Shown piece by piece: positions 1 through 8,004 of a DNA stretch of 64,000 nt. The stretch covers positions 1-64,000 of the forward strand of contig NZ_BPKZ01000008.1 in the NCBI RefSeq assembly GCF_019656075.1, read 5' to 3'. The translations under genes were made by a program, and so were the position numbers. The stretch is from Leuconostoc palmae. GTDB taxonomy: Bacteria; Bacillota; Bacilli; Lactobacillales; Lactobacillaceae. The notes beneath the pieces are model-generated. The model ran no database searches. It had not been told where the DNA came from and worked only from the letters and a program-made list of their open reading frames with translations. Each line of letters begins with the position of its first letter. The stretch's first letter is position 1.

Positions 1-151
1 TTATAATCGCAATCGTATCTCAAATGTCGCCTAATTAACTGAATAAAAATAGTCCAATTTATTGACTTCTGAGCACAAAAAAAGCTCATACAATTAGATG
101 GCATTGAGTTAACCAATTTATAACTCATCACGTAGTCTTGTAGATTTATCA

Positions 152-160
152 TGATATAAT
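152..160 (+). promoter_or_regulatory. rimM extended -10 promoter, leaderless start
   Basis: TGA plus TATAAT (155-160) forms an extended -10 box. The rimM ATG follows after 7 nt, so the expected transcription start falls on or next to the start codon and there is no ribosome binding site. No convincing -35 box is visible. The rest of 1-151 holds no coding sequence that I can support, only small dyads such as TGAGTT...AACTCA near 108-128. Confidence 0.6.
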
Positions 161-167
161 AATAGTT

Positions 168-686
168 ATGACAAAAGAAAATTATTTTAAAGTTGGCACT
201 ATTGTCAACACTCATGGTATTCGTGGCGAAGTAAAAATTATGGCGATTACAGATTTTGCTGAAGATCGTTTTAAAAAGGGTAAGGAACTCCAAATAGAAA
301 CAAAACAAGGTTTTGTTCCGGTCAAAGTTCAGTCATCACGCTTGCACAAAAACATGTGGCTTGTGTTATTTGAAGGCGTAACAAACATCAACGATATTGA
401 AAAATATAAAACTGATGACGTTTATGTTTACGGTGAACAAAGAGAAGCGCTTAATGATGGTGAGTACTATTATGATGAGATCATTGATAGTCGAGTTGTT
501 GATTTGGCACAAAATGAAATTGGCGTGGTTTCTGAAATTATGACAACAGGGGCTAATGATGTTTGGATAGTTAAGCGACCCAATCAATCAGATGCTCTGA
601 TTCCCATGATAGATGATGTTGTTAAAAACGTTGATGTTGATCATAAAGTGATTACAATAGATGCACTGGAAGGATTACTAGATTAA
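168..686 (+). CDS. rimM: 16S rRNA processing protein RimM
   Basis: RimM binds ribosomal protein S19 and helps mature the 30S head. The 172-residue length is normal. The N-terminal beta-barrel carries the family signature [15 protein letters not shown] (about residues 10-24), and the C-terminal half is a PRC-barrel ending in the typical LIPMIDDVV segment. The stop codon overlaps the start of trmD by one base, the common rimM-trmD arrangement of Firmicutes. The ATG has no Shine-Dalgarno sequence but sits 7 nt after an extended -10 box, so the mRNA is probably leaderless. Upstream rpsP-type genes are not next to it in this window. Confidence 0.95.
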   Translation: MTKENYFKVGTIVNTHGIRGEVKIMAITDFAEDRFKKGKELQIETKQGFVPVKVQSSRLHKNMWLVLFEGVTNINDIEKYKTDDVYVYGEQREALNDGEYYYDEIIDSRVVDLAQNEIGVVSEIMTTGANDVWIVKRPNQSDALIPMIDDVVKNVDVDHKVITIDALEGLLD

Positions 687-1417
687 TGAGAATTGATGTT
701 TTAAGTCTATTTCCAGATATGTTCACACCATTAAAGCAATCAATACTTGGTAAAGCCATTGATAAAGGGGCATTAGATTTTCACGTTACTGATTTTCGTG
801 ATTATACTGAAAACAAACATAACAATGTTGATGATTATCCCTTTGGCGGTGGTGCGGGAATGCTATTGATGGCACAACCAATTTTTGATGCAATGACAGC
901 TGTTGAACATCAAGCTGGCGATAAGGGACATGTGGTGTTATTAGATCCAGCAGGTCGAAAATTTGATCATCATGTCGCTGAAGAATTAGCTCAGAAAGAA
1001 CATTTAACATTTATTGCCGGACATTATGAAGGATATGATGAACGCATTCGTGAACTGGTTGATGATGAAATCTCTCTTGGCGATTATGTTTTAACAGGTG
1101 GCGAACTAGGAGCTATGGTCGTCATTGATGCGACAGCACGTTTTTTGCCTGATGTATTAGGAAACAATGTCAGTGCAGAGGAAGATTCTTTCCAAGATAA
1201 TTTGCTTGAATTTCCTCAATATACGCGACCAGCTGACTTCAGAGGACGTAAAGTACCGGAAGTTCTAATGAGTGGTAATCATGCAAAAATTGCCGAATGG
1301 CGTTTGAAAGAATCATTGAGGCGCACATGGTTAAGACGGCCTGATTTACTAGAAAATCGTGAATTGACTAAAAAAGAACGCGATTTACTAGATGATGTGA
1401 AACAAGAATCTGAATAA
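686..1417 (+). CDS. trmD: tRNA (guanine-N1-)-methyltransferase TrmD
   Basis: TrmD uses S-adenosylmethionine to methylate G37 of tRNAs reading CNN codons, which prevents +1 frameshifting. The 243-residue length is typical. Visible SPOUT trefoil-knot motifs are PFGGGAGM (about residue 53), [10 protein letters not shown] (about 112) and [10 protein letters not shown] (about 131). It overlaps rimM by one base and is probably translated by coupling. In many Firmicutes rplS follows, but here a hairpin and then a mobile element come next, so rplS is elsewhere or was displaced. Confidence 0.97.
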   Translation: MRIDVLSLFPDMFTPLKQSILGKAIDKGALDFHVTDFRDYTENKHNNVDDYPFGGGAGMLLMAQPIFDAMTAVEHQAGDKGHVVLLDPAGRKFDHHVAEELAQKEHLTFIAGHYEGYDERIRELVDDEISLGDYVLTGGELGAMVVIDATARFLPDVLGNNVSAEEDSFQDNLLEFPQYTRPADFRGRKVPEVLMSGNHAKIAEWRLKESLRRTWLRRPDLLENRELTKKERDLLDDVKQESE

Positions 1418-1425
1418 ACAATATG

Positions 1426-1457
1426 AACGGATTTGCAGAAATGCTACTTCGTTTTTT
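1426..1457 (+). terminator. probable terminator after trmD
   Basis: An imperfect hairpin pairs AACGGA with TTCGTT (one G-U pair) around an inner GCA-GAAA-TGC tetraloop stem and ends in seven T residues. It lies just after the trmD stop and before the transposon insertion. Confidence 0.5.
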
Positions 1458-1510
1458 TAAATCTCACATATTCTTTAAAATGATTAACGTTAAGCATTTT
1501 AAATAAATTT

Positions 1511-2537
1511 GGTAAATTGCAAGAATTAACCGAACAATGCGAACTGCTGAAAAACCTTTCGTGGTGATTGCCAATTGAGTGTTTTCATTGGTCTTGCATT
1601 AATCCAATGATTAATTTGATCTAATTCTTTGGCGCTAACCGTCTCAATTTTTCGCTCCTTTGGTATAAATCGCCGAACGTATCGGTTTAATATCTCATTA
1701 CTCCCACGTTCTTCTGGTGAGTATGGGTGCGCAAAATAGACTGAAATGCCTAGCTTTTGCTCGATTTCATCATATTTTGCAAACTCTCGTCTTCGATCAA
1801 CAGTGATTGACTTAGCATTCTTGATTCCTTGAAAAAAACGAATTAAGACTGGTATCACTGCCTGACTATTGCGACCAATAACCTGCCTCACAATATGTTG
1901 CCGGCTTAATCTTTCTGTGATTGTGACAAGCACTTCACCACGTTTCTTACCCGATTGCATCGTATCAACTTCAAAGTGACCAAAATCCAGCCGTGCTTGA
2001 ACACTTTTGGGTCTTGATTCAATTGAACGACCGTGAACAAATACTTGACGTCTGCCATCAGACTGACGTTTTTGACGAATACCTTTGTCAGGTAAATCAG
2101 CTAATGACAGTTTGATTCGGCCAGCATTGAGCCAATTATAAATCGTTTTGAAAGGTAACCCTAAAACATGAGCAGCAGTTTCTGGTGACCACTTTAAAAT
2201 ATCAATGTGCTCATTCAAAAAGGCAGCGATAGCTGGTGTTAGTGTGTGATGACGACCACGTAGATGACGTTTTTTCAATGCCAACGCATGAGTAATATCC
2301 GCTTTATAGGGCGTAACTTGATGAATTTCAACAGAGACCGTCGCAGGTGATCGGTTAATAAAACGCGCAATGGCACGAACCGAATAATTTAATTCCAGCA
2401 AAGTTTGAATGACAGTACGTTCTTGAGATGATAAACTAGTCATGAGTCGCAGTTCCTTTATGGTTGTTTTGGATAATTACCATTAAAGGCGCTACGGCTT
2501 TTTTATTCAAGTGTTCGGTTTAATTTTACAATCTACC
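1511..2537 (-). mobile_element. IS30-family insertion sequence, left copy (IS1070-like)
   Basis: The ends are imperfect 26-bp inverted repeats: GGTAAATTGCAAGAATTAAC... on the left and the complement GGTAGATTGTAAAATTAAAC... on the right, matching at 21 of 26 positions. The boundaries are set by comparison with the second copy, beyond which the flanks diverge. The length of 1027 bp and single transposase gene resemble IS1070 of Leuconostoc lactis; that name is from memory and unchecked. By eye this copy differs from the right copy at three positions (2369, 2390, 2474). Confidence 0.9.
1526..2443 (-). CDS. IS30-family transposase (left copy)
   Basis: This 305-residue DDE transposase moves the surrounding IS. 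An N-terminal helix-turn-helix (about residues 4-35, ending RFINRSPATVSVEI) is followed by an RNase-H-like catalytic core: first Asp in FEVDTMQSGKKRGE, second in ITVDRRREFA, and the Glu in the SNEILNRY segment. The second-Asp motif is unusual, since IS30 proteins generally read closer to DNGKEF. The start is the ATG after AAAGGAA on the minus strand. The protein is identical to that of the right copy, so both elements look recent and intact. Confidence 0.93.
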   Translation of the reverse strand: MTSLSSQERTVIQTLLELNYSVRAIARFINRSPATVSVEIHQVTPYKADITHALALKKRHLRGRHHTLTPAIAAFLNEHIDILKWSPETAAHVLGLPFKTIYNWLNAGRIKLSLADLPDKGIRQKRQSDGRRQVFVHGRSIESRPKSVQARLDFGHFEVDTMQSGKKRGEVLVTITERLSRQHIVRQVIGRNSQAVIPVLIRFFQGIKNAKSITVDRRREFAKYDEIEQKLGISVYFAHPYSPEERGSNEILNRYVRRFIPKERKIETVSAKELDQINHWINARPMKTLNWQSPRKVFQQFALFG

Positions 2538-2600
2538 ATATTAAAAAACGCTAAAACACTAGATACGGCTATTGCATTGGGTGTTTGGGAAATAGAATAA
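2538..2600 (+). pseudogene. C-terminal remnant of an unknown gene cut by the left IS
   Basis: From the first base after the IS the frame stays open for 20 codons and ends in TAA, giving a tail that finishes TAIALGVWEIE. The stop lies 23 nt before the glycosyltransferase start, the spacing of an operon. I infer that this is the end of the gene that preceded the glycosyltransferase before the IS took its place. It is too short to identify and the open frame could be chance. Confidence 0.35.
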
Positions 2601-2623
2601 AAAATAAGTCTTTGGAGAGATAA

Positions 2624-4114
2624 ATGTTTAAGAAAATTGATTATAGTAATGCAGTAAGAAATGACGTTTTTCAAAATAATGTGCAAAAAAGAATTGTAGC
2701 AGTTCTTCCAGCTCATAATGAAAGAGACAGTATAAAAGATACTTTAGATAGCTTACGTAATTTGATAGTTCCTAGTGGGTTAGAGCTTGATTTGTTTGTT
2801 GCTTTGGATAATTGTACTGATGATACAGAAAACGTCTTAGAAAGCAATTCAGACGGCTTAAACGTATACTATTTAACAACTGTGGATAATAAGGAACGTA
2901 AAGTTGGTGCTTTAAATCAAATTTACCGTTTGTTCTTCGGTGATATGAGTGAAACAGCAGAACCTTTAGCAAAACAACACATTGAAGCAGTCAACAATAT
3001 TGTAGCCTATCTAGGAATTGACGCTGATATTTATTTAGAAAAGCACGCATTGACTATTTTGTACGATGAAATAAACGAAAAGCATAATATTGGTGGGGTT
3101 TCTGCTAATTATACTTGTTTACTTCCAGAGTCCAAAAAGAGACTACTAAAAGATGATCCGAACGCTGATGAAAAAATCAATTCTGGAAAGTTTGGCGGAT
3201 CAATAGCTAGATTTATAACCATGCAACAAAATAAAGCGTTTTCAGAGTCGACTATACAGCAAAAGCACGATGGACACCAAGCGACTATATTAGGCGGTCA
3301 AGCTACATTGTTTAGACCTGCAGCATTAAGAGAAGTTTATGATAAGTTGCGATTAAATGGTATCTATGATAACTCAACTGATACAGAAGACTTATTATTG
3401 ACACAGCAATTACGTTCATTAGGTTGGCAATGCAAGATTAGTCGTAAAGCACGCTGCTATGTAGATAGCATGAAAACAATGAAATCTTATTCAGCACAGG
3501 CTTTAAAGTGGCGTGTTGGTAAATTAGACTACATGACTAAAGCTGGCATTTCTACTGCTTACTCACGGTTTAGTTGGATTGAAGAGTTAACGCTTTGGTC
3601 TAATGGGATCACAAGAATTGCATTAATTGTTTTAATACCAGCTGCTATATTATTAGGAAACTTCACTTATAATTGGATATTCTTATTACCTATATTATTC
3701 AGTATGATTTTAAACACAATTGTAGCTATCAAGACACCTAAAAAGCGTTTTATTGATGTACTGCTATCAGCAACAACAATATCATCTGAATTTGCTGTCT
3801 GGTTTGATTTTATAACTGATATAAAATCATGGCGTGAAATATCAAAGATTGAACGCAAAGACACATGGGCTTCACAGTACCAAGCTGAAAGCGGTGTATC
3901 TTCAAAATTAAGCGCTGATTGGTTATCGATTATCGTTATTGCTTTGTTGGTTGGATTAGGTCTATATTTCAAAGTAATAACACTAAATTCTGCATTGCAG
4001 ACCATTAAACCATATATAAACAGCGGTTTTAACATTTTGATTTATCTGGTTATATTCAACACGGTGTTAATGGTTCGCAAATTATTTAAGATTAGAGGGG
4101 GATTTAAGGCGTGA
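2624..4114 (+). CDS. membrane GT2-family glycosyltransferase (transposon passenger)
   Basis: The 496-residue protein has a cytoplasmic GT-A domain (about residues 22-270) starting VAVLPAHNERDSI, with a nucleotide-sugar DxD (GIDADIYLE), an acceptor-site TEDLLLTQQLRS and a QALKW segment resembling the QxxRW signature of processive beta-glycan synthases. Four or more hydrophobic segments follow (about 330-350, 355-378, 435-455, 468-485). This fits an enzyme that makes and exports a polysaccharide, such as a glucan or GlcNAc polymer; the sugar cannot be read from sequence. A GGAGAG site precedes the ATG. It is the only complete gene between the two IS copies, so it is probably accessory and horizontally acquired. 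Both former neighbours appear cut. Confidence 0.8.
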   Translation: MFKKIDYSNAVRNDVFQNNVQKRIVAVLPAHNERDSIKDTLDSLRNLIVPSGLELDLFVALDNCTDDTENVLESNSDGLNVYYLTTVDNKERKVGALNQIYRLFFGDMSETAEPLAKQHIEAVNNIVAYLGIDADIYLEKHALTILYDEINEKHNIGGVSANYTCLLPESKKRLLKDDPNADEKINSGKFGGSIARFITMQQNKAFSESTIQQKHDGHQATILGGQATLFRPAALREVYDKLRLNGIYDNSTDTEDLLLTQQLRSLGWQCKISRKARCYVDSMKTMKSYSAQALKWRVGKLDYMTKAGISTAYSRFSWIEELTLWSNGITRIALIVLIPAAILLGNFTYNWIFLLPILFSMILNTIVAIKTPKKRFIDVLLSATTISSEFAVWFDFITDIKSWREISKIERKDTWASQYQAESGVSSKLSADWLSIIVIALLVGLGLYFKVITLNSALQTIKPYINSGFNILIYLVIFNTVLMVRKLFKIRGGFKA

Positions 4115-4124
4115 ACATTAAACA
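4111..4124 (+). pseudogene. start of an unknown gene cut by the right IS
   Basis: A GTG overlaps the glycosyltransferase stop as GTGA and is preceded by a strong AGAGGGGG about 10 nt upstream. Only the first codons (M-N-I-K) remain before the IS begins. The good ribosome binding site and 4-nt overlap suggest a translationally coupled second gene of the same operon, lost when the IS joined here. Nothing remains to identify it. Confidence 0.4.
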
Positions 4125-5151
4125 GGTAAATTGCAAGAATTAACCGAACAATGCGAACTGCTGAAAAACCTTTCGTGGTGATTGCCAATTGAGTGTTTTC
4201 ATTGGTCTTGCATTAATCCAATGATTAATTTGATCTAATTCTTTGGCGCTAACCGTCTCAATTTTTCGCTCCTTTGGTATAAATCGCCGAACGTATCGGT
4301 TTAATATCTCATTACTCCCACGTTCTTCTGGTGAGTATGGGTGCGCAAAATAGACTGAAATGCCTAGCTTTTGCTCGATTTCATCATATTTTGCAAACTC
4401 TCGTCTTCGATCAACAGTGATTGACTTAGCATTCTTGATTCCTTGAAAAAAACGAATTAAGACTGGTATCACTGCCTGACTATTGCGACCAATAACCTGC
4501 CTCACAATATGTTGCCGGCTTAATCTTTCTGTGATTGTGACAAGCACTTCACCACGTTTCTTACCCGATTGCATCGTATCAACTTCAAAGTGACCAAAAT
4601 CCAGCCGTGCTTGAACACTTTTGGGTCTTGATTCAATTGAACGACCGTGAACAAATACTTGACGTCTGCCATCAGACTGACGTTTTTGACGAATACCTTT
4701 GTCAGGTAAATCAGCTAATGACAGTTTGATTCGGCCAGCATTGAGCCAATTATAAATCGTTTTGAAAGGTAACCCTAAAACATGAGCAGCAGTTTCTGGT
4801 GACCACTTTAAAATATCAATGTGCTCATTCAAAAAGGCAGCGATAGCTGGTGTTAGTGTGTGATGACGACCACGTAGATGACGTTTTTTCAATGCCAACG
4901 CATGAGTAATATCCGCTTTATAGGGCGTAACTTGATGAATTTCAACAGAGACCGTCGCAGGTGATCGGTTAATAAAACGCGCGATGGCACGAACCGAATA
5001 ATTCAATTCCAGCAAAGTTTGAATGACAGTACGTTCTTGAGATGATAAACTAGTCATGAGTCGCAGTTCCTTTATGGTTGTTTTGGACAATTACCATTAA
5101 AGGCGCTACGGCTTTTTTATTCAAGTGTTCGGTTTAATTTTACAATCTACC
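4125..5151 (-). mobile_element. IS30-family insertion sequence, right copy (IS1070-like)
   Basis: This is the second 1027-bp copy, in the same orientation as the left one and almost identical. It has the same 26-bp imperfect terminal inverted repeats. A T-to-C change near the outer transposase end creates a TTG in frame upstream of the normal start. Its right flank (ATTT) matches the left flank of the other copy. Confidence 0.9.
4140..5057 (-). CDS. IS30-family transposase (right copy)
   Basis: This 305-residue transposase is identical to the left copy, with the same helix-turn-helix and DDE core; the two coding-region base differences are silent. A longer 316-residue frame can be read from a TTG at 5088-5090. 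I chose the ATG at 5057 because it has the AAAGGAA ribosome binding site and because the left copy has TTA instead of TTG, so the extension cannot be general. With two intact copies, either end or the whole composite could be mobile. Confidence 0.93.
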   Translation of the reverse strand: MTSLSSQERTVIQTLLELNYSVRAIARFINRSPATVSVEIHQVTPYKADITHALALKKRHLRGRHHTLTPAIAAFLNEHIDILKWSPETAAHVLGLPFKTIYNWLNAGRIKLSLADLPDKGIRQKRQSDGRRQVFVHGRSIESRPKSVQARLDFGHFEVDTMQSGKKRGEVLVTITERLSRQHIVRQVIGRNSQAVIPVLIRFFQGIKNAKSITVDRRREFAKYDEIEQKLGISVYFAHPYSPEERGSNEILNRYVRRFIPKERKIETVSAKELDQINHWINARPMKTLNWQSPRKVFQQFALFG

Positions 5152-5252
5152 ATTTATAAACTTATTTAATATTGTATTTTGTAACATGATTGTCATTTAA
5201 TAATGATATGCTTGATTAATTGACGCACAAATATCAATTAATATGTTTATGT

Positions 5253-5280
5253 TTGAACTCAAAATATGGTAAGGTAAAAT
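5253..5280 (+). promoter_or_regulatory. promoter of the panE-like gene
   Basis: TTGAAC (5253-5258) and TAAAAT (5275-5280) are separated by 16 bp. They lie about 100 bp beyond the right end of the composite transposon, so this gene keeps its own promoter. Confidence 0.55.
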
Positions 5281-5309
5281 AATAACAATTATTTTTAATC
5301 TACTGTATC

Positions 5310-5345
5310 AGGAGGCACACAATTACAGTGTGAATAATTAATATG
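5310..5345 (+). promoter_or_regulatory. distant ribosome binding site with intervening hairpin
   Basis: AGGAGG (5310-5315) is the only Shine-Dalgarno sequence, but it lies 27 nt before the ATG. The gap contains CACAC (5316-5320), a 7-nt loop and GTGTG (5328-5332). If the stem forms, the effective distance shrinks to about 10 nt. No in-frame start lies closer to the AGGAGG. Confidence 0.45.
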
Positions 5346-6302
5346 AAGATAGCAATTGCGGGATTTGGCGCCTTAGGTGCCCGACTTGGTGTGATGTTAC
5401 AAAAAAGTGGTCATGAAGTGACTGGTATTGACGGCTGGCCAGCACACATCGCTGCAATCAATACAAATGGTTTAACTGTCATAAAAGATAATCAAGCCCC
5501 AAAAAAATACTTTGTTCCGGTCATGTCTGTTTCAGAAGTGGCTACGGCAGGGCATTTTGATTTAATTATTTTTTTGACGAAAACACCACAATTAGATCGG
5601 ATGCTCAATGATATCGAGCCAATTATTGATAGACATACAAAGTTACTTGTGTTGTCTAATGGTTTAGGAAACATTGAGGTTATGGCTAAACACGTGATAC
5701 GTGACCAAATTATTGCAGGGGTGACATTGTGGACATCATCATTGGTAAAACCGGGTGAAATTCATATTACAGGTAGCGGGTCAATTAAATTACAAGCATT
5801 AGATGGATCAGATGTTCAATTCATTGCTGATGCGTTAAATCAAGCAGGATTAAACGCAGAAATCACACCAGATGTTATGACCGCTATTTGGCATAAAGCG
5901 GGTATTAATGCTGTATTAAATCCACTTTCTGTTTTGTTAAATGCTAATATTGCTGAATTTGGTACCGCTGGGAATGCAATGGACATGGCACTTGGTATTT
6001 TAAATGAGATGAAACAAGTAGGTGCTTCACAAGGTATAAAAGTAGACATTCAGGCGATTATGGATGATTTGAGTCGTTTACTTAAACCAGAAAATGCCGG
6101 TAATCACTATCCTTCTATGTATCAAGATATCCAAAATGGGAAACGCACAGAAATTGATTTTCTTAATGGATATTTCTCAACAATAGGGCGACAAGAACAG
6201 ATTAGTACCCCGTTTAATGATATTGTCACTAAAATGATTCATGCCAAAGAAGATATCGAACGAGCCAAGATTGCTAAAAAGCATGAAAATTTTGAAATTT
6301 GA
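5343..6302 (+). CDS. 2-dehydropantoate 2-reductase / 2-hydroxyacid dehydrogenase family
   Basis: The 319-residue NAD(P)-dependent reductase begins with a Rossmann fold, IAIAGFGALGARLG (G7-x-G9-x-x-G12), and has the ketopantoate-reductase C-terminal helical domain, including WHKAGINAVLNPLS (about residues 181-194). Family members either reduce ketopantoate in pantothenate synthesis (PanE) or, as seen in several lactic acid bacteria, reduce branched 2-ketoacids to D-hydroxyacids. No other pantothenate gene is nearby, so the second role is as likely. It has its own promoter, an oddly distant ribosome binding site and a terminator, and appears monocistronic. Confidence 0.85.
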   Translation: MKIAIAGFGALGARLGVMLQKSGHEVTGIDGWPAHIAAINTNGLTVIKDNQAPKKYFVPVMSVSEVATAGHFDLIIFLTKTPQLDRMLNDIEPIIDRHTKLLVLSNGLGNIEVMAKHVIRDQIIAGVTLWTSSLVKPGEIHITGSGSIKLQALDGSDVQFIADALNQAGLNAEITPDVMTAIWHKAGINAVLNPLSVLLNANIAEFGTAGNAMDMALGILNEMKQVGASQGIKVDIQAIMDDLSRLLKPENAGNHYPSMYQDIQNGKRTEIDFLNGYFSTIGRQEQISTPFNDIVTKMIHAKEDIERAKIAKKHENFEI

Positions 6303-6321
6303 TTTTAATTATAGTATTATG

Positions 6322-6350
6322 AGAGAAACTGAGGTTTCTCTTTTTATTTT
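6322..6350 (+). terminator. terminator after the panE-like gene
   Basis: The stem AGAGAAAC-TGAG-GTTTCTCT is followed by TTTTATTTT. Confidence 0.85.
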
Positions 6351-6370
6351 AGAAAAAGGAAGTAATAATA

Positions 6371-6889
6371 ATGACACAAAATCTTGAAACAGCAATTTTT
6401 GCTGGTGGCTGCTTTTGGTGCATGGTACAGCCTTTTGACTCGTTACCTGGTATTGAAAAAGTACGTTCTGGTTATACAGGAGGACATACTGAAAATCCGA
6501 CGTATGAGGAAGTGTGCTCTCATACGACAGGACATACCGAGGCTGTCAAAATATGGTTTGATCCAACTAAACTAACTTACGCTGAATTGGTTGAAATTTA
6601 TTGGGAACAAACTGATCCAACGGATGCCATGGGACAGTTCCAAGATAGAGGGGATAATTATCGTCCAGTAATTTTTGTAGCTAACGACACTCAGCGTCAT
6701 ATAGCAGAAGCATCTAAAGCATCTCTTGAAGCATCAGGGCGATTTGACGAACCAATTGTCACAACCATTGAGGATGTAAAACCCTTCTATGAAGCAGAAG
6801 AATATCATCAAGACTTTTATAAAAAAGACCCTTCACGTGAAGCATTGACAATTGCACAAAGGAAAGCATTTCAAAAAGAAAATTGGTAA
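6371..6889 (+). CDS. msrA: peptide methionine sulfoxide reductase MsrA
   Basis: MsrA reduces methionine-S-sulfoxide in oxidised proteins with thioredoxin as electron donor. The 172-residue protein has the catalytic GCFWC motif at residues 13-17 (nucleophile Cys14) and the [13 protein letters not shown] and YHQDF segments typical of the family. The start is the ATG after AAAAGGAAG. It stands between two hairpin terminators, so it is probably transcribed alone. MsrB is not adjacent. Confidence 0.96.
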   Translation: MTQNLETAIFAGGCFWCMVQPFDSLPGIEKVRSGYTGGHTENPTYEEVCSHTTGHTEAVKIWFDPTKLTYAELVEIYWEQTDPTDAMGQFQDRGDNYRPVIFVANDTQRHIAEASKASLEASGRFDEPIVTTIEDVKPFYEAEEYHQDFYKKDPSREALTIAQRKAFQKENW

Positions 6890-6891
6890 TC

Positions 6892-6913
6892 AAACAGCAT
6901 AGGCTGTTTTTTA
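6892..6913 (+). terminator. terminator after msrA
   Basis: AAACAGC-ATAG-GCTGTTT forms a 7-bp stem that runs into a T-tract. Confidence 0.85.
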
Positions 6914-7007
6914 TTGGCCAATTTTCAGTGTACTGATAATTTATATGGTAAAATGAATAAGTTATAGATGATTAATAATCATCCAATTGATTTAGGAGAA
7001 TGTTTAC

Positions 7008-7043
7008 TTGATTTACGATAAAATGAGTAAACGATTAAAATAA
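7008..7043 (+). CDS. 11-codon leader minicistron before rnz
   Basis: AGGAG (6994-6998) is the only good ribosome binding site here. Nine bases later a TTG opens an 11-codon frame, [11 protein letters not shown], whose TAA ends one base before the rnz ATG. The rnz start lacks its own Shine-Dalgarno sequence, so it may be translated by re-initiation after this minicistron. An ATG at 7000 is too close to the ribosome binding site. This is inference from spacing alone. Confidence 0.35.
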   Translation: MIYDKMSKRLK

Positions 7044-7044
7044 T

Positions 7045-8004
7045 ATGCAACTTGAATTTTTAGGAACTGGCTCTGGTCAACCATCTAAATTTAGAAACGT
7101 TACAAGTATCGCTTTACGTTTGTTAGAAGAACGCAATGCAATTTGGTTATTTGATGTTGGGGAAGCAACACAGCATCAAATATTAAAAACAACCTTACGT
7201 CCCAGAAAAGTTGAAAAAATATTTATCTCTCATTTACATGGCGATCATATTTTTGGATTACCTGGATTTTTAAGCTCACGTTCATTTCAGGGCGCAGACA
7301 AAAATGAACCTTTAACAATATATGGTCCAAAAGGGGTCAAAGATTTTGTGCAAACAGCTTTGCATGTTTCTGAAACACGGTTGTCTTATCCTGTTGTGTA
7401 TGTGGAGCTTACTGAAGGTGTTATATTTGAGGACAATCAATTCCGAGTTGTCACCGCAAGAATGAAACATCGTATTGAAAGCTGGGGATTTCGTGTTGAA
7501 GAAAAAGATCATCCAGGGGAATTATTAGTAGATAAATTAAAAGCAGAAAATATTCCTTCGGGTCCCTTATTCGGGCAATTAAAAGCTGGCAAACTTGTGA
7601 CATTACCAGATGGTCGCACAATAGATGGGCACGATTATGTTGGTCCAGCACAGAAAGGTCGTGTTGTAACCTTTATTTTAGATACACGACCTAATGACAA
7701 TATTGAGCGTTTAGCATACCATGCCGATGTATTAGTTCATGAGAGTACCTATGGTGCAACAGATGATGAAGCCAAGATGGCACGTGCTCATGCACATTCT
7801 ACTAGCGTAAATGCAGCCAATAGTGCTCGTCGTGCACAAGTTGATAAACTTATTTTGACACATCTATCAGCTCGATATATCGGACCTTTAGTGAAGATAT
7901 TAATCTCTGATGTTCGCAGAATTTTTAAGAACACCATTGTTGCACGAGATTTAGATTTAATAGATATACCATTTAAAAAAGAAGGTCATCATGAGCCGAA
8001 ATAA
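7045..8004 (+). CDS. rnz: ribonuclease Z
   Basis: RNase Z removes the 3' trailer of tRNA precursors that lack an encoded CCA. The 319-residue metallo-beta-lactamase-fold protein has the zinc motif HLHGDH at residues 63-68, a late His in HAHSTS (about residue 250) and the C-terminal LTHLSARY. The length matches the short bacterial form. The ATG has no ribosome binding site and follows a small leader ORF. recJ overlaps the 3' end by 14 bases, so the two form an operon. Confidence 0.95.
   Translation: MQLEFLGTGSGQPSKFRNVTSIALRLLEERNAIWLFDVGEATQHQILKTTLRPRKVEKIFISHLHGDHIFGLPGFLSSRSFQGADKNEPLTIYGPKGVKDFVQTALHVSETRLSYPVVYVELTEGVIFEDNQFRVVTARMKHRIESWGFRVEEKDHPGELLVDKLKAENIPSGPLFGQLKAGKLVTLPDGRTIDGHDYVGPAQKGRVVTFILDTRPNDNIERLAYHADVLVHESTYGATDDEAKMARAHAHSTSVNAANSARRAQVDKLILTHLSARYIGPLVKILISDVRRIFKNTIVARDLDLIDIPFKKEGHHEPK

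Larger units (their letters stand above)
1511..5151. mobile_element. IS30-type composite transposon carrying a glycosyltransferase
   Basis: Two 1027-bp IS copies in the same orientation bracket a 1587-bp passenger (2538-4124). The bases outside the outer ends are identical: ATTT at 1507-1510 and ATTT at 5152-5155. Neither single copy has matching flanks of its own (attt/atat for the left copy, aaca/attt for the right). That is what transposition of the whole 3641-bp unit would leave. Four AT-only bases can match by chance, and IS30 elements often duplicate only 2-3 bp, so the inference is moderate. The passenger holds one complete gene and cut ends of two others. Confidence 0.65.

Noticed and set aside
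366-587. Open frame on the minus strand within rimM
   Set aside because: It is a shadow of rimM with no ribosome binding site or recognisable protein features. Similar minus-strand frames inside trmD, recJ, dapB and glnA were left out for the same reason.
3667-4035. 122-codon minus-strand frame inside the glycosyltransferase gene
   Set aside because: The plus-strand gene has clear GT2 motifs throughout this stretch. The minus frame has no ribosome binding site and no recognisable domain.
5058-5090. 11-residue extension of the right transposase from a TTG
   Set aside because: The left copy has TTA at the same place, and the ATG with AAAGGAA serves both copies. The extension comes from one base difference.
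5152-5342. rplS or another gene expected after trmD
   Set aside because: No L19-like frame is present between trmD and the panE-like gene or at the transposon edges. The transposon did not visibly disrupt a gene at its outer ends.
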